A stretch of 64,000 nucleotides of DNA. Source: Odocoileus virginianus. Taxonomy: Eukaryota; Chordata; Mammalia; Artiodactyla; Cervidae. Location of the stretch: contig NC_069684.1 in assembly GCF_023699985.2 (NCBI RefSeq), forward strand, positions 13,537,001 to 13,601,000, in the 5' to 3' direction. This document shows positions 32,775 to 44,919 of the stretch, in pieces. The position numbers were made by a program, and so were the translations under genes. The stretch's first letter is position 1. Each line of letters begins with the position of its first letter. The notes beneath the pieces were generated by a model. That model searched no databases, had not been told where the DNA came from, and saw only the letters and a program-made list of their open reading frames with translations.

Positions 32775-34250
32775 TTCCAATGAATATTCAGGGTTGATTT
32801 CCTTTAGGACTGAGCGGCTTGATCTCTTTGTTGTCCAAGGGACTGGCAAGAGTCTCTTCCAGCACCACAATTCAAAAGCATCAATTCTTCAGTGCTTAGC
32901 CTTGCTTATGGTCCAACTCTTACATCTGTACATGACTACTGAAAAAACCATAGCTTTGACTATATAGATCACTTTGTTGGCAAAGTGATGCCTCCGCTTT
33001 TTAATCCCCTCTCTAGTTTTGTCATTACTTTTCTTCCAAGGATCAAGCATCTTTTAAATTTCATGGCTGCAGTCACCGTTCACAGCGATTTGGGAGCCCA
33101 AGAAAATAAAGTCTGTCATGGTTTCTAATTTTTCCCCATCTATTTGCCATGAAATGATGGGACCAGATACCATGATTTTAGTTTTGTGAATGTTGAGTTT
33201 CAGAGCCTTTTCATTCTCCTCTTTAACTCTCATAAAGAGGCTCTTGAGTTCCTCTTCACTTTCTGCCATTAAAGTGGTACCTCATGTGAATATCTGAAGT
33301 TGCTGACATTTCTCCCAGCAACCTTGATTCCAGCTTGTCATTCATTCAGCCCGGTGTTTCACATGATGTACTCTGCATAGAAGTTAAATAACCAGGGGGA
33401 CAATATACAGGCTTGTACTCCTTTACCAATTTGGAATCAGTCTGTTGTTCCATGTCCAATTCTAACTGCTGATTCTTTACCCACATACAGGTTTCCTAGG
33501 AGACAGGTAAGGTGGTCTGGTATACTTCTATCTCTTTAAGAATTTTCCACAGTTTATTGTGATCCACACAGTCAAAGGCTTTGGTGTAATCAATGAAACA
33601 GAAGTAGATGTTTTTCTGGAACTCCCTTGCTTTCTCCGTGAGCCAACAAATGTTAGCAGTTTGATCTCTGGTTCCTCTACCTTTTTGAAACCAGCCTGTA
33701 CATCTGGAAGTTCTTGGTTCATGTACCGCTGAAGCCTAGCTTGAAAGATTTTGAGAATAATCTCGCTAGCATGTAAAATGAGTGCAATGGTACGGTAGTT
33801 TGAACATTCTTTGGCATTGCCCTTCTTTGGAACTGGAATGAAAACTGACCTTTTCCAGTCCTGAGGCCACTGCTGAGTTTTCCAAATTTGTTGGCATATT
33901 GAGTGCAGCACTTTCACAGCATCATCTTTTAGGATATTAAGTAGCTCAGCTGGAATTCCATCACATTGATTAGCTTTGTTCATAGCAATGCTTCCCATGG
34001 CCCATTTGACTTCACACTCTGAGATTCCTGGCTCTAAGTCAGTGAACACACCATTGTGGTTATCTGGGTCATTAAGGACTAGTTCTAGGTCATTTCTTGT
34101 ATAGTTTTTCTATATATTCTTGCCACCTCTTCCTAATGTCTTCTGCTTCAGTCAGGTCCTTACCATTTGTCCTTTATTGTGCCCCATCCTTACATGAAAT
34201 ATTCCCTTGATATCTCTAATTTTCCTGAAGAGATCTCTAGTCTTCCCCCT
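32775..34250 (-). mobile_element. BovB lacking its 3' end (1.5 kb)
   Basis: Starts abruptly at ccaatgaatattcagggttg, so the terminal 300 bp or so that every other copy keeps are missing. Extends into the linker between endonuclease and RT (ctgaagagatctctagtcttcccc). No target duplication seen. Confidence 0.9.
33528..34049 (-). pseudogene. BovB RT fragment (fingers region)
   Basis: 173 codons, with CDGIPAELLNIL near 29-40, VLHSICQQIWKTQQWPQDWKRSVFIPVPKKGNAKECSNYRTIALI near 48-92 and QELPDVQAGF near 111-120. The frame is lost after this, before motif A; YADD lies in another frame and is degraded. Confidence 0.88.
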
Positions 34251-36242
34251 GTCAATATTACTAAAAATATGCAATTAATTTTAAAAATTAAATATCTTTT
34301 TAAGGAAAAGTAGCGAACATGGAAAAAGGGGGGAAGAGTAGATGGTAAATCTTGTCAGGATCATATTGGTTTAAAGTCCACCCAGGGATATCTAGGGGAT
34401 GTCATGTTTAATTTACTATTTACTAATTAAAGATCTTAGGCTTAGTGATGTTACCAGGAAACATATAGATTTTGTCCAGTAGAGATGCAAACAATGTTTT
34501 GTTTTTTTTCTTGTGGAATAGATAATCCCAAAGATTATGATTATTGCCCTATAGGATATTTGGGGAGTTTGGGGAGTATCTATTCCAGCAATCTTATCCT
34601 AATATTCTTTTATTAAATTGCCTGTAAGAATCTAAGTACTCAAATGCTCTTTGAAAGACTCTTGACATCTTCCCAATTCCCTCATTAATAAATGAGTGAA
34701 TTAAATCCTTGACATGCATTCATTTTATATTTACATGTGAGTCATGGTTTTCATTTTCTAAAAATTATATGTCAGCAGCCCTAAGAAAGCTTATTAGGAA
34801 AGTAATTACCATAATCTTTTACAAAATGAAAGACGATTTGGCAATGTGAATGATCACTTTCTAGTTCTTCTATTAAATCAATTCAGAATTTTTCTCCATA
34901 TCTTCCTGTAGCTGGGCATTCCTGTGTTCAGGCATGATCAAGAAGAGCTGCCACTTGCTGCAACAGATAAGTTGGCAGAAGTTCTAAGTTCTCATATGAA
35001 CTGTATTTGCAATGAATTCAAAATTACTGTAATGATTGTGATCGGCGTCCCTTTCTTGCGTATTCCAATCTTTGGTAATGATCTGAGAGATAAGGCTCAT
35101 GTTACCACAAACTCACAATGTCTGGCTCACTTTGCACATAGAAAATACAGTTTCTGTCTAGTTTTCCTGCCAACAAAGGGGAACAAACAAAGTTGGACTC
35201 TGAAGGAGTGGGCTCGTTGGTTTAAGCTCTTTTTCACCTCAGTAATATGTAATGCTCATCAGCACAAACCATTTGGCAAAATTTGGAGCCAAATTTCCAC
35301 TCAATTCATGACTCTTGTAAGCCATGGGAATTATCATAAGTTCATATACCCAAGATTTAGAAGAAAGAAAGATATGGACAATCTAGATTTAAATTTAAAT
35401 TTGTATGAATAATTGAGTCTAATAATCCACATTTCTGTGGACAAAAGTTGAAGGATACAAAGAATTCAGTAAACTTAAAAAAAAAATTGAAAAGATACAG
35501 ACGATATAAATGGGGAGAATTATTCTCTTCATAGAAGGATTTTCCACTGTACAAAACAATTCATAAGAAGACCTTTTAGGAGTAAAACTCCCTAGGACTC
35601 TAAATTTCTCTTCTTTTATTTTTTCTCTGTATCTCAGTACAAATGCTTACAGCAATGTGGTAGAATGAGGGAGATTTTGGTACTACTGGTGGTGTGTGAC
35701 CTTAGAGGAACCTATTCATCTCACTGGGATAGGATTTCCTTATCCAAGAATGAATGAGTGGGTCTAATGGAATTTTAAGACTCCATCCAACTTCATTTCG
35801 TGACTTACAGACAACTTTCAAGAGGACACATTACATAAGACATTCCTAAAGTAATATGAGGGAAGTAATCGCCAGAGAACTCTCATAGCCTCAGCTCACT
35901 TAAGGAGAGAGGACTATGTCCTGTAATGGATCTACTCACGCTGCTAACTTGTTTTGTCTAAGGAAATGGAGTGGAAAAGAACGCCAAACAAAGCAGGGTT
36001 TAGGGGTTCCAATCAGAGCTTTACCTACAAGCAGCTGTCTGGGTTGGGTCAAGTCACTCTGCCACTGAAAAATGAGGATGCAGATCGGATCTTTCTTCTA
36101 GCATTGCTTTTCATTCTCTACCCAATTTACAGATGTTTAGTTACAAGGGTTTAGCAACAGATGTTTAGCAACAAATGTTTAGTTGCTAGGGTTGGAGATC
36201 GAACCTACAGTTTTCATTTATTATTACTGGAAATAGCCTTTA
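34251..36242. other. No recognised repeat; one long unassigned frame
   Basis: Mostly single-copy-looking AT-rich DNA. A frame of 162 codons runs 34924-35412 on the plus strand. Its first codon is GTG; the first ATG is at codon 24, leaving 139 codons. I see no domain, signal peptide or family resemblance. Roughly one frame this long is expected by chance in a window this size and composition, so I do not call it a gene. A MIR-like stretch may lie near 35685-35760. Confidence 0.45.
36133..36188 (+). repeat. Four tandem 14-bp units
   Basis: atgtttagttacaa, gggtttagcaacag, atgtttagcaacaa, atgtttagttgcta: exact 14-bp spacing. Confidence 0.92.
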
Positions 36243-36925
36243 GGGGCATGAATCCTGGTTTTGACGCTTACAAGTTGTGTAACTTTGGCCAAGTCATTTA
36301 AATTGTAAAGGCGCAATTTCCTTATCTGTAAAATGGGGAAAGAGATGATACTTACTGTATATATTTTGAAGGTTAAATGGCTCAGTTCAGTTCAGTTGCT
36401 CAGTCATATCTGACTCTTTGCAACCCCATAGACTGCAGCATGCCAGGCCTCCCTGTCCATCACCAACTCCCGGAGTTTACTCAAACTCATGTCCATTGAG
36501 TCAGTGATGCTATTCAACCATCTCATCTACTCTTGTCCTCTTCTCCTCCTGCCTTCAATCTTTCCCAGCATCAGGGTCTTTTCCAGTGAGTCACTTCTTC
36601 ACATCAGGTGGCCAAAGTATTGGAGTTTCAGCTTCAACATCAGTCCTTCAATGAATATTCAGGACTGATTTCCTTTACGATGGACTAGGTGAATCTCCTT
36701 GCACTCCAAGGAACTTTCAAGAATCTTCTCCAACATCACAGCTCAAAAGCATCAATTATTTGGCACTCAGCTTTCTTTATAGTCCAACTCTCACATTCAT
36801 ACATGACTACTGGAAAAACCATAGCTTTGACTAGATGGACTTTTGTTGGTTAAATGGCTAAGTACATTTAAAATGCTTGATACAGTAACTACTATATAGT
36901 TTTACTCAATGAAAAGCAATTATTT
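36243..36925 (+). mobile_element. MIR SINE split by BovB
   Basis: Left part: gcatgaatcctggttttgacgcttacaagttgtgtaactttggccaagtcatttaa..ccttatctgtaaaatggggaaagag. Right part from 36860: aagtacatttaaaatgcttgatacagtaac. Confidence 0.8.
36383..36847 (-). mobile_element. BovB 3' part (465 bp) inside a MIR
   Basis: cagttcagttcagttgctcagtcatatctgac to catagctttgactagatggactttt. Perfect 12-bp duplication ggttaaatggct at 36371-36382 and 36848-36859. Confidence 0.95.
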
Positions 36926-37781
36926 TTACTATTGCAGCCATGAAATTGTAAGACTTCACAGCTGAAGGAAAATTTTTGCATAGTTATTTTAAAAAATTTA
37001 TCTTCACAGCTGTGTATGCTTGTTTTGACTCAGCACAACTCACTTGTAACATCAAGATATCTTGTCAAGAATTGAAATTAAATTTTGGATTTCACAATAA
37101 TTCTCTCATGAGTGTGTAAAGATTAACAATGTAGTACTTGTAATCTTTTATTACCCTGAAAATGGAAAATACTACATATCTGTCCAAGGCTTTTTACTGT
37201 ATCAAAAAAAAAGTCAAAATATTGCATCAACAATAAGACAGGGTAACAATTAGGATATAATTAAGCTATGGCTGTTGAAGGAAGTTTCCTTAGCAAACTG
37301 CCAAGTCTCTTCATCTGAAATAACCTCTAAAATGTTACTATTAATTCAAATGGTATGATACTGTTCATAGGCCCTAAAAAATATGGATAGTATGAGCTTT
37401 TAGAAGTCAATTTGGTTTCAATTTTTAAAATTTAAGCATAATGCCTAAGAGCTCAAAAAACATGAAATTCACCTTATTTAACTAACAAATTTTACAGGTT
37501 CATTTATAAGAGTTTGTTGTGAGCATCATCTAAAATAATAAATAATGCTAAGCTTAACATGGGTAACATTTCAGTTTTACTTAACTAAATAGTGATATTC
37601 ATTTAATAACATACCACTCTCCAATTTATCACTTTCCATCTATTATAGAACTTATTACTGTTTTAAGGGGGGAAAACGCCTCTTCAATGCATTATGTCCA
37701 AAGGACACTTAGATTTTGAGGAAAAATAAACCTTCAAAGTCATAAAAACAAAGGTGAAGATAGTAATACCACAGTTCATTG
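36926..37781. other. AT-rich DNA, no feature
   Basis: No repeat or frame worth naming. Confidence 0.45.
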
Positions 37782-37792
37782 AATATCTACCT

Positions 37793-37913
37793 CTTTTCTT
37801 TTTTGGCTGCACTGCACATAGAACTTTCCTGACCAGGGGTTGAACCCACGCCTCCTGCAATAGAAATAAGATTCCCCTGTAGAATCTTAACCAATGGACC
37901 ACCAGGGAAGCCA
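37793..37913 (-). mobile_element. CHR-type tRNA SINE
   Basis: tttggctgcactgcacatagaac, accaggggttgaacccacg, aaccaatggaccaccagggaagcc. Perfect 11-bp duplication aatatctacct at 37782-37792 and 37914-37924. Confidence 0.93.
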
Positions 37914-37989
37914 AATATCTACCTTTTACTGAACATTCACTATAGGTCTGAGATTATTAAGTACATGAGCATTTAATTTAATATTTATA

Positions 37990-38155
37990 TAATTCAACCA
38001 CCACAGAAATAAGCATTATTTTCCCCATTTATCAGCTAAGTAAACAAGGTCAAGGAAATTCATGACTTGCCCTCAGTTACAGAGCTTTCAAATGACAGGG
38101 CTGCAAGTATTACTGACCTAAAACCTGTGCTTTCTCTACCACATTACACACCTTA
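37990..38155 (-). mobile_element. MIR SINE
   Basis: gcattattttccccatttatcagctaagtaaacaaggtcaagg..gacttgccctcagttacagagc..cctgtgctttctctaccac, reversed MIR order. Confidence 0.7.
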
Positions 38156-38613
38156 TTAACAGATTACCCTGAACTTTCAAGCCTCTCATCTTCATTTTTA
38201 CCCTACCTTCCTCCCTATATGAGCTGTATCTACTGACTCATCCCTAGGAAATGAGGAGAAACAAGAGTAAGGCTTGGGTTGCTGCGGTTCATTCATTCAA
38301 CGGTACCAGGATATGAAATGTGGTTTTTCCCATCACCCCAAACCTGCATTTAAGTCTTAAATCCGGATTAGGGTAAATGGCACTTCATATTTCCTTATTT
38401 CAAGTTTGTAGAACTTCGAGCATTTAGGGTCAGCCCTGCCACCACCAAAACCCATAATAATTTAAAAAATTCATCTATTTATTCAATTTTTGTGTGTGTA
38501 CAGCACCTTCTGTCAATGGAGTATCACAGAGGCCTCAAAGGGAGAGAAGATGGATTAGGATGTGCATAGCCCTGTGAGCAAGTTTAAACTCTAGGCTTGA
38601 TTTTAGATTGGGG
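38156..38613. other. No feature recognised
   Basis: Single-copy-looking; a short TG run near 38491. Confidence 0.45.
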
Positions 38614-38624
38614 TAAGGTGTAAG

Positions 38625-38821
38625 TGGCTCATATGGTAAAGAATCTGCCTGCAATGTGGGAGACCTGGGTTCGATCCCTGGGTTGGGAAGATCCCCTGGA
38701 GAAGGAACTGGCAACCCACTCCACTTTTCTTACCTGGAGAATCCCATGGACAGTGCAGCCTGGTAGGCTAGAGTCCATGGTCTTGCAGAGTTGGACACGA
38801 CTGAGTGACTTTCACTTTCAC
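38625..38821 (+). mobile_element. Bov-tA SINE, slightly 5'-truncated
   Basis: Starts at tggctcatatggtaaagaatctg; B-box-like gggttcgatccc is intact. Imperfect 11-bp duplication taaggtgtaag / taaggtttaag at 38614-38624 and 38822-38832. Confidence 0.93.
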
Positions 38822-38832
38822 TAAGGTTTAAG

Positions 38833-40084
38833 AATAGGATATAACTGGCCTTGACTAGTGCAAGATCTAGGGAGTTAAACTTAGATGGAAACCTGACTAG
38901 AGGTGATGCACGGATGATAAATATGGGATGGGGGGGTAGTGGTCTAGATCTGAATATGGGCCAGAACAAGGGGTGGTCCTTGCAGTTGAAACTGAGTTGG
39001 AGAAAGAAGGGTGGAACTCACCTCTCTGGAATGGAGAGAGAAGAAAGATCAACATGTGAGGGGGTGGAGTGGGGAGTGGTGCTCAGTTTTTGTTTCATCC
39101 CTGGGGTAGGGACCAAGGAGGATGAACCATCATTCCTACCCATCCCTGGCTCCTTGCCTCCGAAAATTTTGAGTCTAGGCTGAAGTCACAGAGAAACAAG
39201 GAGAGAAGGAGGGGCCCCAAAGGGAGGCAAAGTTCATAGAATGGAGTCTTGCCAAGTCCTGTAAGAAGAAAGAAAGAAGAGGTCATCACCCATGGTTTTG
39301 AGGTCGTGTGTCTGCCAGAAGGGGGTTATGCCCTCACTTTCTAGTGGGGAAGTTTTCCTTCCTGAAGGCAAGGGAGGGAAGCCCTGAGAATAGTCCTAAA
39401 GGACAGCAGGGTGGCTGCAGAAAGAGACATCATGTCCTAGCTGGATCCACTCTGGGCTGCAGAACCCAGAGGCCACATTCATCTCAGCACAGGAGCCAGG
39501 CTTGGTGAGACCATCCTTAGGGTGGAGATAACACATTCTCAGAGGAGTGGCCTGTGGCACGTTAGCCTTCACAGTCTCCTCCCCAGTCCGGGGATGAAGG
39601 AAGGGTCACCTGCCATCTGTTCCCAAGTTAAGAAATCCCAGGAGGCTACATCTGCAAGGTCTGATGGGACAGTTCTGTGACATATTTAAGAGGAGGATGG
39701 GGTGAGCCCTACCCAACCCCACCTCCCCAGGGCCCTTAGAGGATATGTGTAATCACTCCCTTTCATTCCTTGCCCCCAAAAGAAAGTGCCCACAGATTAG
39801 CAGAGGGGCAGAAGCCCTGGGAGCTGCCCAGGCAGCCCAACCTGGAGAAGAGTTCAGCGATTTTCCTCCTGGCAGCAATGAAGGGGAAATATAGAAGCTA
39901 AAAAGAAGCTTAAACAGAAGCTAAGCTGTGACCCCCAAAAGCCACTAGTTGCCCCTATGCAGAGACCACCATACCAACAGCAGCTTCCAGCATTAGACAG
40001 AAACAGTCTAAGTCAGGAGGAGCAGAAGATTGTGCTATGCCTTTCTGTTACACGTGACCTTCTGACAGGCAGTAGAAGTTACTA
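38833..40084. other. Single-copy-looking GC-richer block
   Basis: 1.25 kb with no repeat I can name and a higher G+C than its surroundings. Frames at 38851-39183 (110 codons) and 39308-39508 have no domain. It could be conserved non-coding DNA; the sequence alone does not show it. Confidence 0.45.
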
Positions 40085-40200
40085 GTACCAGAGAGTTACT
40101 AGCAATGCAGGGTCTCAGGCCCCACCCTCAACTTCCTGAATCAGAATCTGCTTTTTTATCAAGACCACTAGGAGATGAACCTGCACATGAAAGTCTGAGT
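40085..40200 (+). mobile_element. MER5-type hAT MITE fragment
   Basis: caatgcagggtctcaggccccaccctcaacttcctgaatcagaatctgc, then caagaccactaggagatgaacctgcacatgaaagtctga. Confidence 0.7.
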
Positions 40201-40644
40201 GAAAGCGCTGTCAGCCACGAATCTGTCACCCATCAGGGGAGTGCAGCCTCCGCGCCCTTCCTGCTGAGTTCCTGCAATAGGCACTGCGAACCTGCAGGAG
40301 TCCAGGGCCTGATGAGAGTCAAGAGGAAAGTCCCAAAGGAAAGAGAAAAGAAGAAAGAGTATGTAAGACAGCCCACATATGCTCAGTTTTCAGATCAGCA
40401 GGTAGACAGTGTCAGAGAAAGGGGAGGCTTTCGATAGAGTTTAAGAATGAAGTTTCCAAATGAGCCATTGTAGATACTCAAATAAAACAGACCCAGTGAT
40501 CAAACTGACAAGAACAAAATGAAATCTGCCAAGATGTTTTTAAGGGCAGTGTAGCAGAGATCATTTAAAATCAGTAATAAGGAAAAAAATACAACTATTA
40601 TATGTTTCTGTGTTCAGTAAGTTGAGAGCCCTCAGAAAGGTACA
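40201..40644. other. No feature recognised
   Basis: The 110-codon frame at 40105-40437 starts inside the MER5 fragment and is therefore probably accidental. Confidence 0.45.
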
Positions 40645-40934
40645 TCAACAGTCATTCATTTATCCACCAAACATAGATTAAAAATCAAATTGCTGGGCGC
40701 TGTGCTGGGCACAAACAAATAAGATGTGGACCCAAGGAACTTAAAGACTAATGTGTGACAAAGTCACCCCTACGGAAAACAGTTACTGTTATCCCCTGGA
40801 TCCAGGCACTGTGGTGAGCACCAAGCATGCAAAAGCAGACAAAACAAGCAGAATCCCTACTCATGGTGGTTACATTCTAGTGGAGGAGGTGGATAATACA
40901 TGAGATTAATAAGTAAAATGTAAAGCAGGACTAA

Positions 40935-41150
40935 GGACTTCCCAGGTGGCAGAGTGGTGAAGAATCCACCTGCCAATGCAGAAGACACAAGAGACATGGG
41001 TTTGATCCATGGGTTGGGAAGATCCCCTGGAGAGGGGCATGGCAACCCATTCCAGTATTCTTGCCTGGAGAATTCCATGCACAGAGGAGCCTGGCTGGCG
41101 ACAGTCCATGGGGTCACAAATAGTTGGACCTGACTGAGCATGCATGCACC
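40935..41150 (+). mobile_element. Bov-tA SINE
   Basis: ggacttcccaggtggcagagtggtgaagaatcc, B-box-like gggtttgatcc, body to gactgagcatgcatgcacc. Confidence 0.92.
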
Positions 41151-41238
41151 ATAGTGGAACTAATGAAATAAAGCAGGGAAGTGGGAATGGGGGTATAGGG
41201 AGACTATTGCAATTTTAAACAGGGTGGCCAGGAAAGAA

Positions 41239-41468
41239 GGCTTCCCAGGTGGCACTAGTGGTAAAGGACCCAATTGCCAATGTAGGAGATATAAGAGATG
41301 TGAGTTCTATCCCTGAGTTGGGATGATCCCCTGGTAAAAGGCATGGCAACCCACTCCAGTATTCTTGCCTAGAGAATCCCATGGACAGAGGAGCCCGGCA
41401 GGATACCATCCATGGGGTCGCACAGAGTCGGACACGCTGAAGCAACTAAGCATGCACACAGCATGCAC
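41239..41468 (+). mobile_element. Bov-tA SINE
   Basis: ggcttcccaggtggcactagtggtaaagg to gcaactaagcatgcacacagcatgcac; perfect 11-bp duplication ccaggaaagaa at 41228-41238 and 41469-41479. The B-box-like segment is changed to gagttctatccc. Confidence 0.95.
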
Positions 41469-41920
41469 CCAGGAAAGAAACATGAATTGTGAGCAATCCT
41501 GAAGAGTGAGGGAGCCCACCTCGTGGGTGACTGGAGGGATAGCACTCCGGGCAGATAGGGCAGTAATGAAAAGCTTTTTCTGTGCTGAGGCCAGGGGGGA
41601 GGCCACCGTGACCCAGCTGCAGCAGGACGGCCGGTGGCAGTCAGAGGACGTGAGTTTGCAGAGGTAACACCAGCCGGGTGGCGTGGGTCCTGAGGGCCGC
41701 CAGGAGGACTTGGGCTTCTCCTCTGAGTGAAAGGGAGTCATAGAAGCATTCTGAGCAGCAGCGTGATGGGAATTCGCCTTCTGTTCTAATAGGATGTCAG
41801 GTTGCAATGAACAATGGAAGTGATGAAAGGTTATCAGATTATGGATGTGATTTTTGGGTAAAGTCACCATTTGCCATTAGAGTCAGACAAAAGAGATAGA
41901 AGTCAAGGATATGACAAACA

Positions 41921-42624
41921 CAGATGATAAAATACTGTGTTTTGTTAATCACATCCTGTAAATCAAGTCTCATGTAAGTCCAAAGAGCTCTAATCTTGAT
42001 CTCAGCACATCAGGCCCACCTTTAGCAGGACTTCATGTTTGACCTACCTGGTCTGTAAGCTGCACGGGGCTGAGCAGTACCCAGGGAATGCCATACAGCT
42101 TTTCCATATTGTTAACGAAGAAATTTAGAAAATGAAATCACAGAATTCCTAGTAGCCACCTAGTTGTCACCTGCTTTCTTGGACCAAGTTAAACCACGTG
42201 TTTGAGTAGTTTGTATATCTTTCCCTAGAGTTCTGAGGTTGTAAGCTCTGGACCCCTTATAATCCACCCATGGGAGTTTACTGAAGGCAGAGGAAGATAC
42301 CAATAATGAGATTTCCTTTATGGGATCCTTCTACATGAGAAATCACAAACAGTGATCTCTGAATGTCTTTTGAGAAATCTAAAATTAATTTCTCAAGGTA
42401 GTTGAACAAAAAATGATGAAAATGTGCTTCAGAGGAAAAATTCACTCCAAAGTAAGCTAAATCCAAATTATAAATTTCTAAATACTCAATCATCAGTCTC
42501 AGTTATTTTCAGACAATACCATCTAAGTTATTTTCAGACAATATACGTCCTGACTTCCTTCTAAACAGAATCTATAAACGAGGATCATAAAATCAAGAGG
42601 AACTGACATTCTTAACACCTAACC
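41921..42624. other. No feature recognised
   Basis: Contains a short direct repeat (catctaagttattttcagacaata-type, near 42490-42542). The 71-codon frame at 42278-42493 is not supported. Confidence 0.45.
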
Positions 42625-42772
42625 CTGGGTTGAGAAGATCCCCTGGAGGAGGGCATGGCAACCCACCCCAGGATTCTTGCCTGGAGAATCCCCTTGGACA
42701 GAGGAGCCTGGCGGGCTGCCGTCCATGGGGTCACAAAGAGTCAGACATGGCTGAGCAGCTAAGCACAGCCAC
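42625..42772 (+). mobile_element. Bov-A SINE (5'-truncated Bov-tA)
   Basis: ccctgggttgagaagatcccctggaggagggcatggc to gctgagcagctaagcacagcc; no tRNA-like head. Confidence 0.9.
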
Positions 42773-43607
42773 AAGGTGGAGATCTAAAGCAAAGATTAGT
42801 TTTCACAGCAGGCTCCGGTGTAGAATCCACAATTTCTCATTTAAGACTCGAGTGCTGCGTGTTCTCAGATTTTGCCAGAAACTGACTTATTATTTTAAGC
42901 TGGAGGAAAACAGTGCTCATGTATCAGGGTTCTTTTGTATAGATTGGAAATACACCTGACATGCAAAGTATTTCAGGAAATTCTAAGCAATACAATATTA
43001 GGTGGCAAAGTGGAGGTACTGTTCAGAAATGTCAAGTTCGGGTCTAAAGGAGAGAGAACACCAGTGTTTTATCAGTTGATCATGAGCACATTTAACAAGG
43101 GGCTAATGTGACTATATCAGTACAGATATTTTATGGCTGATAATGAATAATTAAATCCCTTTACCTTGACAGATAGCAGTCCTAGACTAATAATTCTGAA
43201 GATTCTAAGCCAAGAGTAAGGCTAAAAGATCCCTCTAGTTTTATTTATTTGCATATAGTAGTGGGACCAGCTCACCAAGCGAAGCCCTAGTGAAAGCAGA
43301 AAACCCTCTCCTCCTTTTTAAATAAGTGGGTTTTATCCATTTCCAAAATGACACAGTAAATGTACTTGCTTGATTCACAAATTACCTTCCCCATTTACTC
43401 ATCTAGAAGTTTCATTATTTTAAAAATAATCCAAATTCCATTTGGTTTTTTGTAGTGTGAACTATTATTCTTCCCTACAAAAGCAAACCAAAACAAACTG
43501 AAAGCAAAAATCTAAGCTAGATAATAAATCAAAAATATAGTACAGTCTTTCATCCCTCTCTGTTCCTTCTACTTTCACATGCCTTAACTTAGTGATTATA
43601 TACAGAA
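42773..43607. other. No feature recognised
   Basis: AT-rich; a frame of 109 codons at 42630-42959 starts within the SINE and is accidental. Confidence 0.45.
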
Positions 43608-43825
43608 CAGATTTCCCAGATGGCGCAGTGGTAAAGAATCCACCTGCCAATGCAGGAGATGCAAGAAATGTGGGTTTGATCCCTGGGTTGGGAAGATTCC
43701 TTGGAGTAGGAAATGGCAACTCATTCCAGTATTCTTGCCTGGAAAATTTCATGAACAGAGGAGCCTGGTGGGCTACTGTCCATGGGATTGCAAAAAGTTG
43801 GAAACAACTGAGGAAAACTTAGCGA
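43608..43825 (+). mobile_element. Bov-tA SINE
   Basis: gatttcccagatggcgcagtggtaaagaatcc, B-box-like gggtttgatccc, and a body with several changes (ggaaaatttcatgaacag) ending ggaaacaactgaggaaaactt. Confidence 0.92.
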
Positions 43826-44692
43826 GAGAATGCAACAGAAGTAAATGAATGAGTCTCAAAAGTAGCTAAAATTCTCAAAATGGTAATTTCTTAAAGGTCT
43901 TCTGCAACTTTTTATCATAATGAAAGAATCCATTTGTGGAAATTGTTTTTCTTCCTAGCTTACTCAGGTTCTAAGATGTTCATTCTTCAATTTATTATAG
44001 GTTTTCATCATCGATACTTAGAAAATTAATAAGAAAGGCAACCACAATCTCAAGGATTGTTGTTTTCAGCTATCTGGTGAGAATTTCCCCCTTATTCCTT
44101 AGGGTTGATTTATCTCTTTATCTCAGTCACCTGCCTATGTTACAACTAGTAGCACAGAGTCCAAAGTTGTTTATTTAGATAAGCATCAAAGTTTAGGATG
44201 CTGATCTGTACTTAAAAGAACTTTGATCCTGTGCACCTTGATTTGGAAATCAAATTGGAACTCTAACAAGAAATATTTGTCTCTTCCGCTACTTTCTGGT
44301 CTCAGCCAGTCCGGAAATACCAAGAGCAGGCTTCATAGTAGTATTTAGAACTTCCGCTTCCTGTTCTGGAGGAAAGTAGAAATGGAGAAACATGAAAACA
44401 TTAACCAAAAAACACTTGACCTTTTGCAATCCACCACAACATCCAAGTAAAATGTTGTTCAAATGTTATCTGTTTACTTAACCCAGTGTAAACTTATATG
44501 ACATCATTTCAAACCCAAACAAAATCTGTAGAAGACTTTCAGCTTTGGCTTCATCCCTGGAGAACCTAAAAGAGTGAGACATATTCTTCAGGAGTGGCGT
44601 CTGGAAAGGGAGTGTGATGTGTGGGCTATAACATGATCAGTTATGAGCATAGTGAGCTATACGGGGGTGCTCAGTTCTTAATTCCTCCAGGT
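43826..44692. other. No feature recognised
   Basis: AT-rich to about 44280 with no assigned repeat. Confidence 0.45.
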
Positions 44693-44875
44693 AGTGGTTC
44701 TCAACCATTGAGTGCAACAGAATCGCATGGAGGGCTAGTTAAAATGCAAACTATTGTGTTCATCCTGTTTTCACTCCAGTTCTTGGATGGGGTCGGACAA
44801 CTTGCACTTCTAACAAGTCACCATGTGACCCTGATGCATCTGACCTGAGGATCCCACTCAGAGAACCACAGGTCT
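44693..44875 (+). mobile_element. MER5-type hAT MITE
   Basis: gtagtggttctcaaccattgagtgcaacagaatcgcatggagggctagttaaaatgc at one end and gatgcatctgacctgaggatcccactcagagaaccac at the other, giving the inverted ends of this MITE. Confidence 0.75.
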
Positions 44876-44919
44876 GAGTGAGTTTACTTGTGAAAATGGG
44901 GAAAACTTAAACCTTAGCA

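Larger units (their letters stand above)
40645..41920 (-). mobile_element. L2 LINE pieces, with two SINEs inside
   Basis: Antisense L2 text in two adjoining pieces: 40645-40765 (gctgggcgctgtgctgggcac) and 40795-41920 (ccaggcactgtggtgagcacc, ctcatggtggttacattctagtgg, then agaagcattctgagcagcagcgtgatggg and gagatagaagtcaaggatatgac). Bov-tA insertions at 40935 and 41239 split the second piece. Confidence 0.65.

Noticed and set aside
38851..39183. 110-codon frame in the repeat-free island
   Set aside because: No domain, low-complexity G/E/W-rich composition, no splice or promoter evidence.
40105..40437. 110-codon frame
   Set aside because: Begins inside a MER5 fragment and has no domain.
41307..41870. 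187-codon frame on the minus strand
   Set aside because: It crosses a Bov-tA and an antisense L2; a chance frame in repeats.
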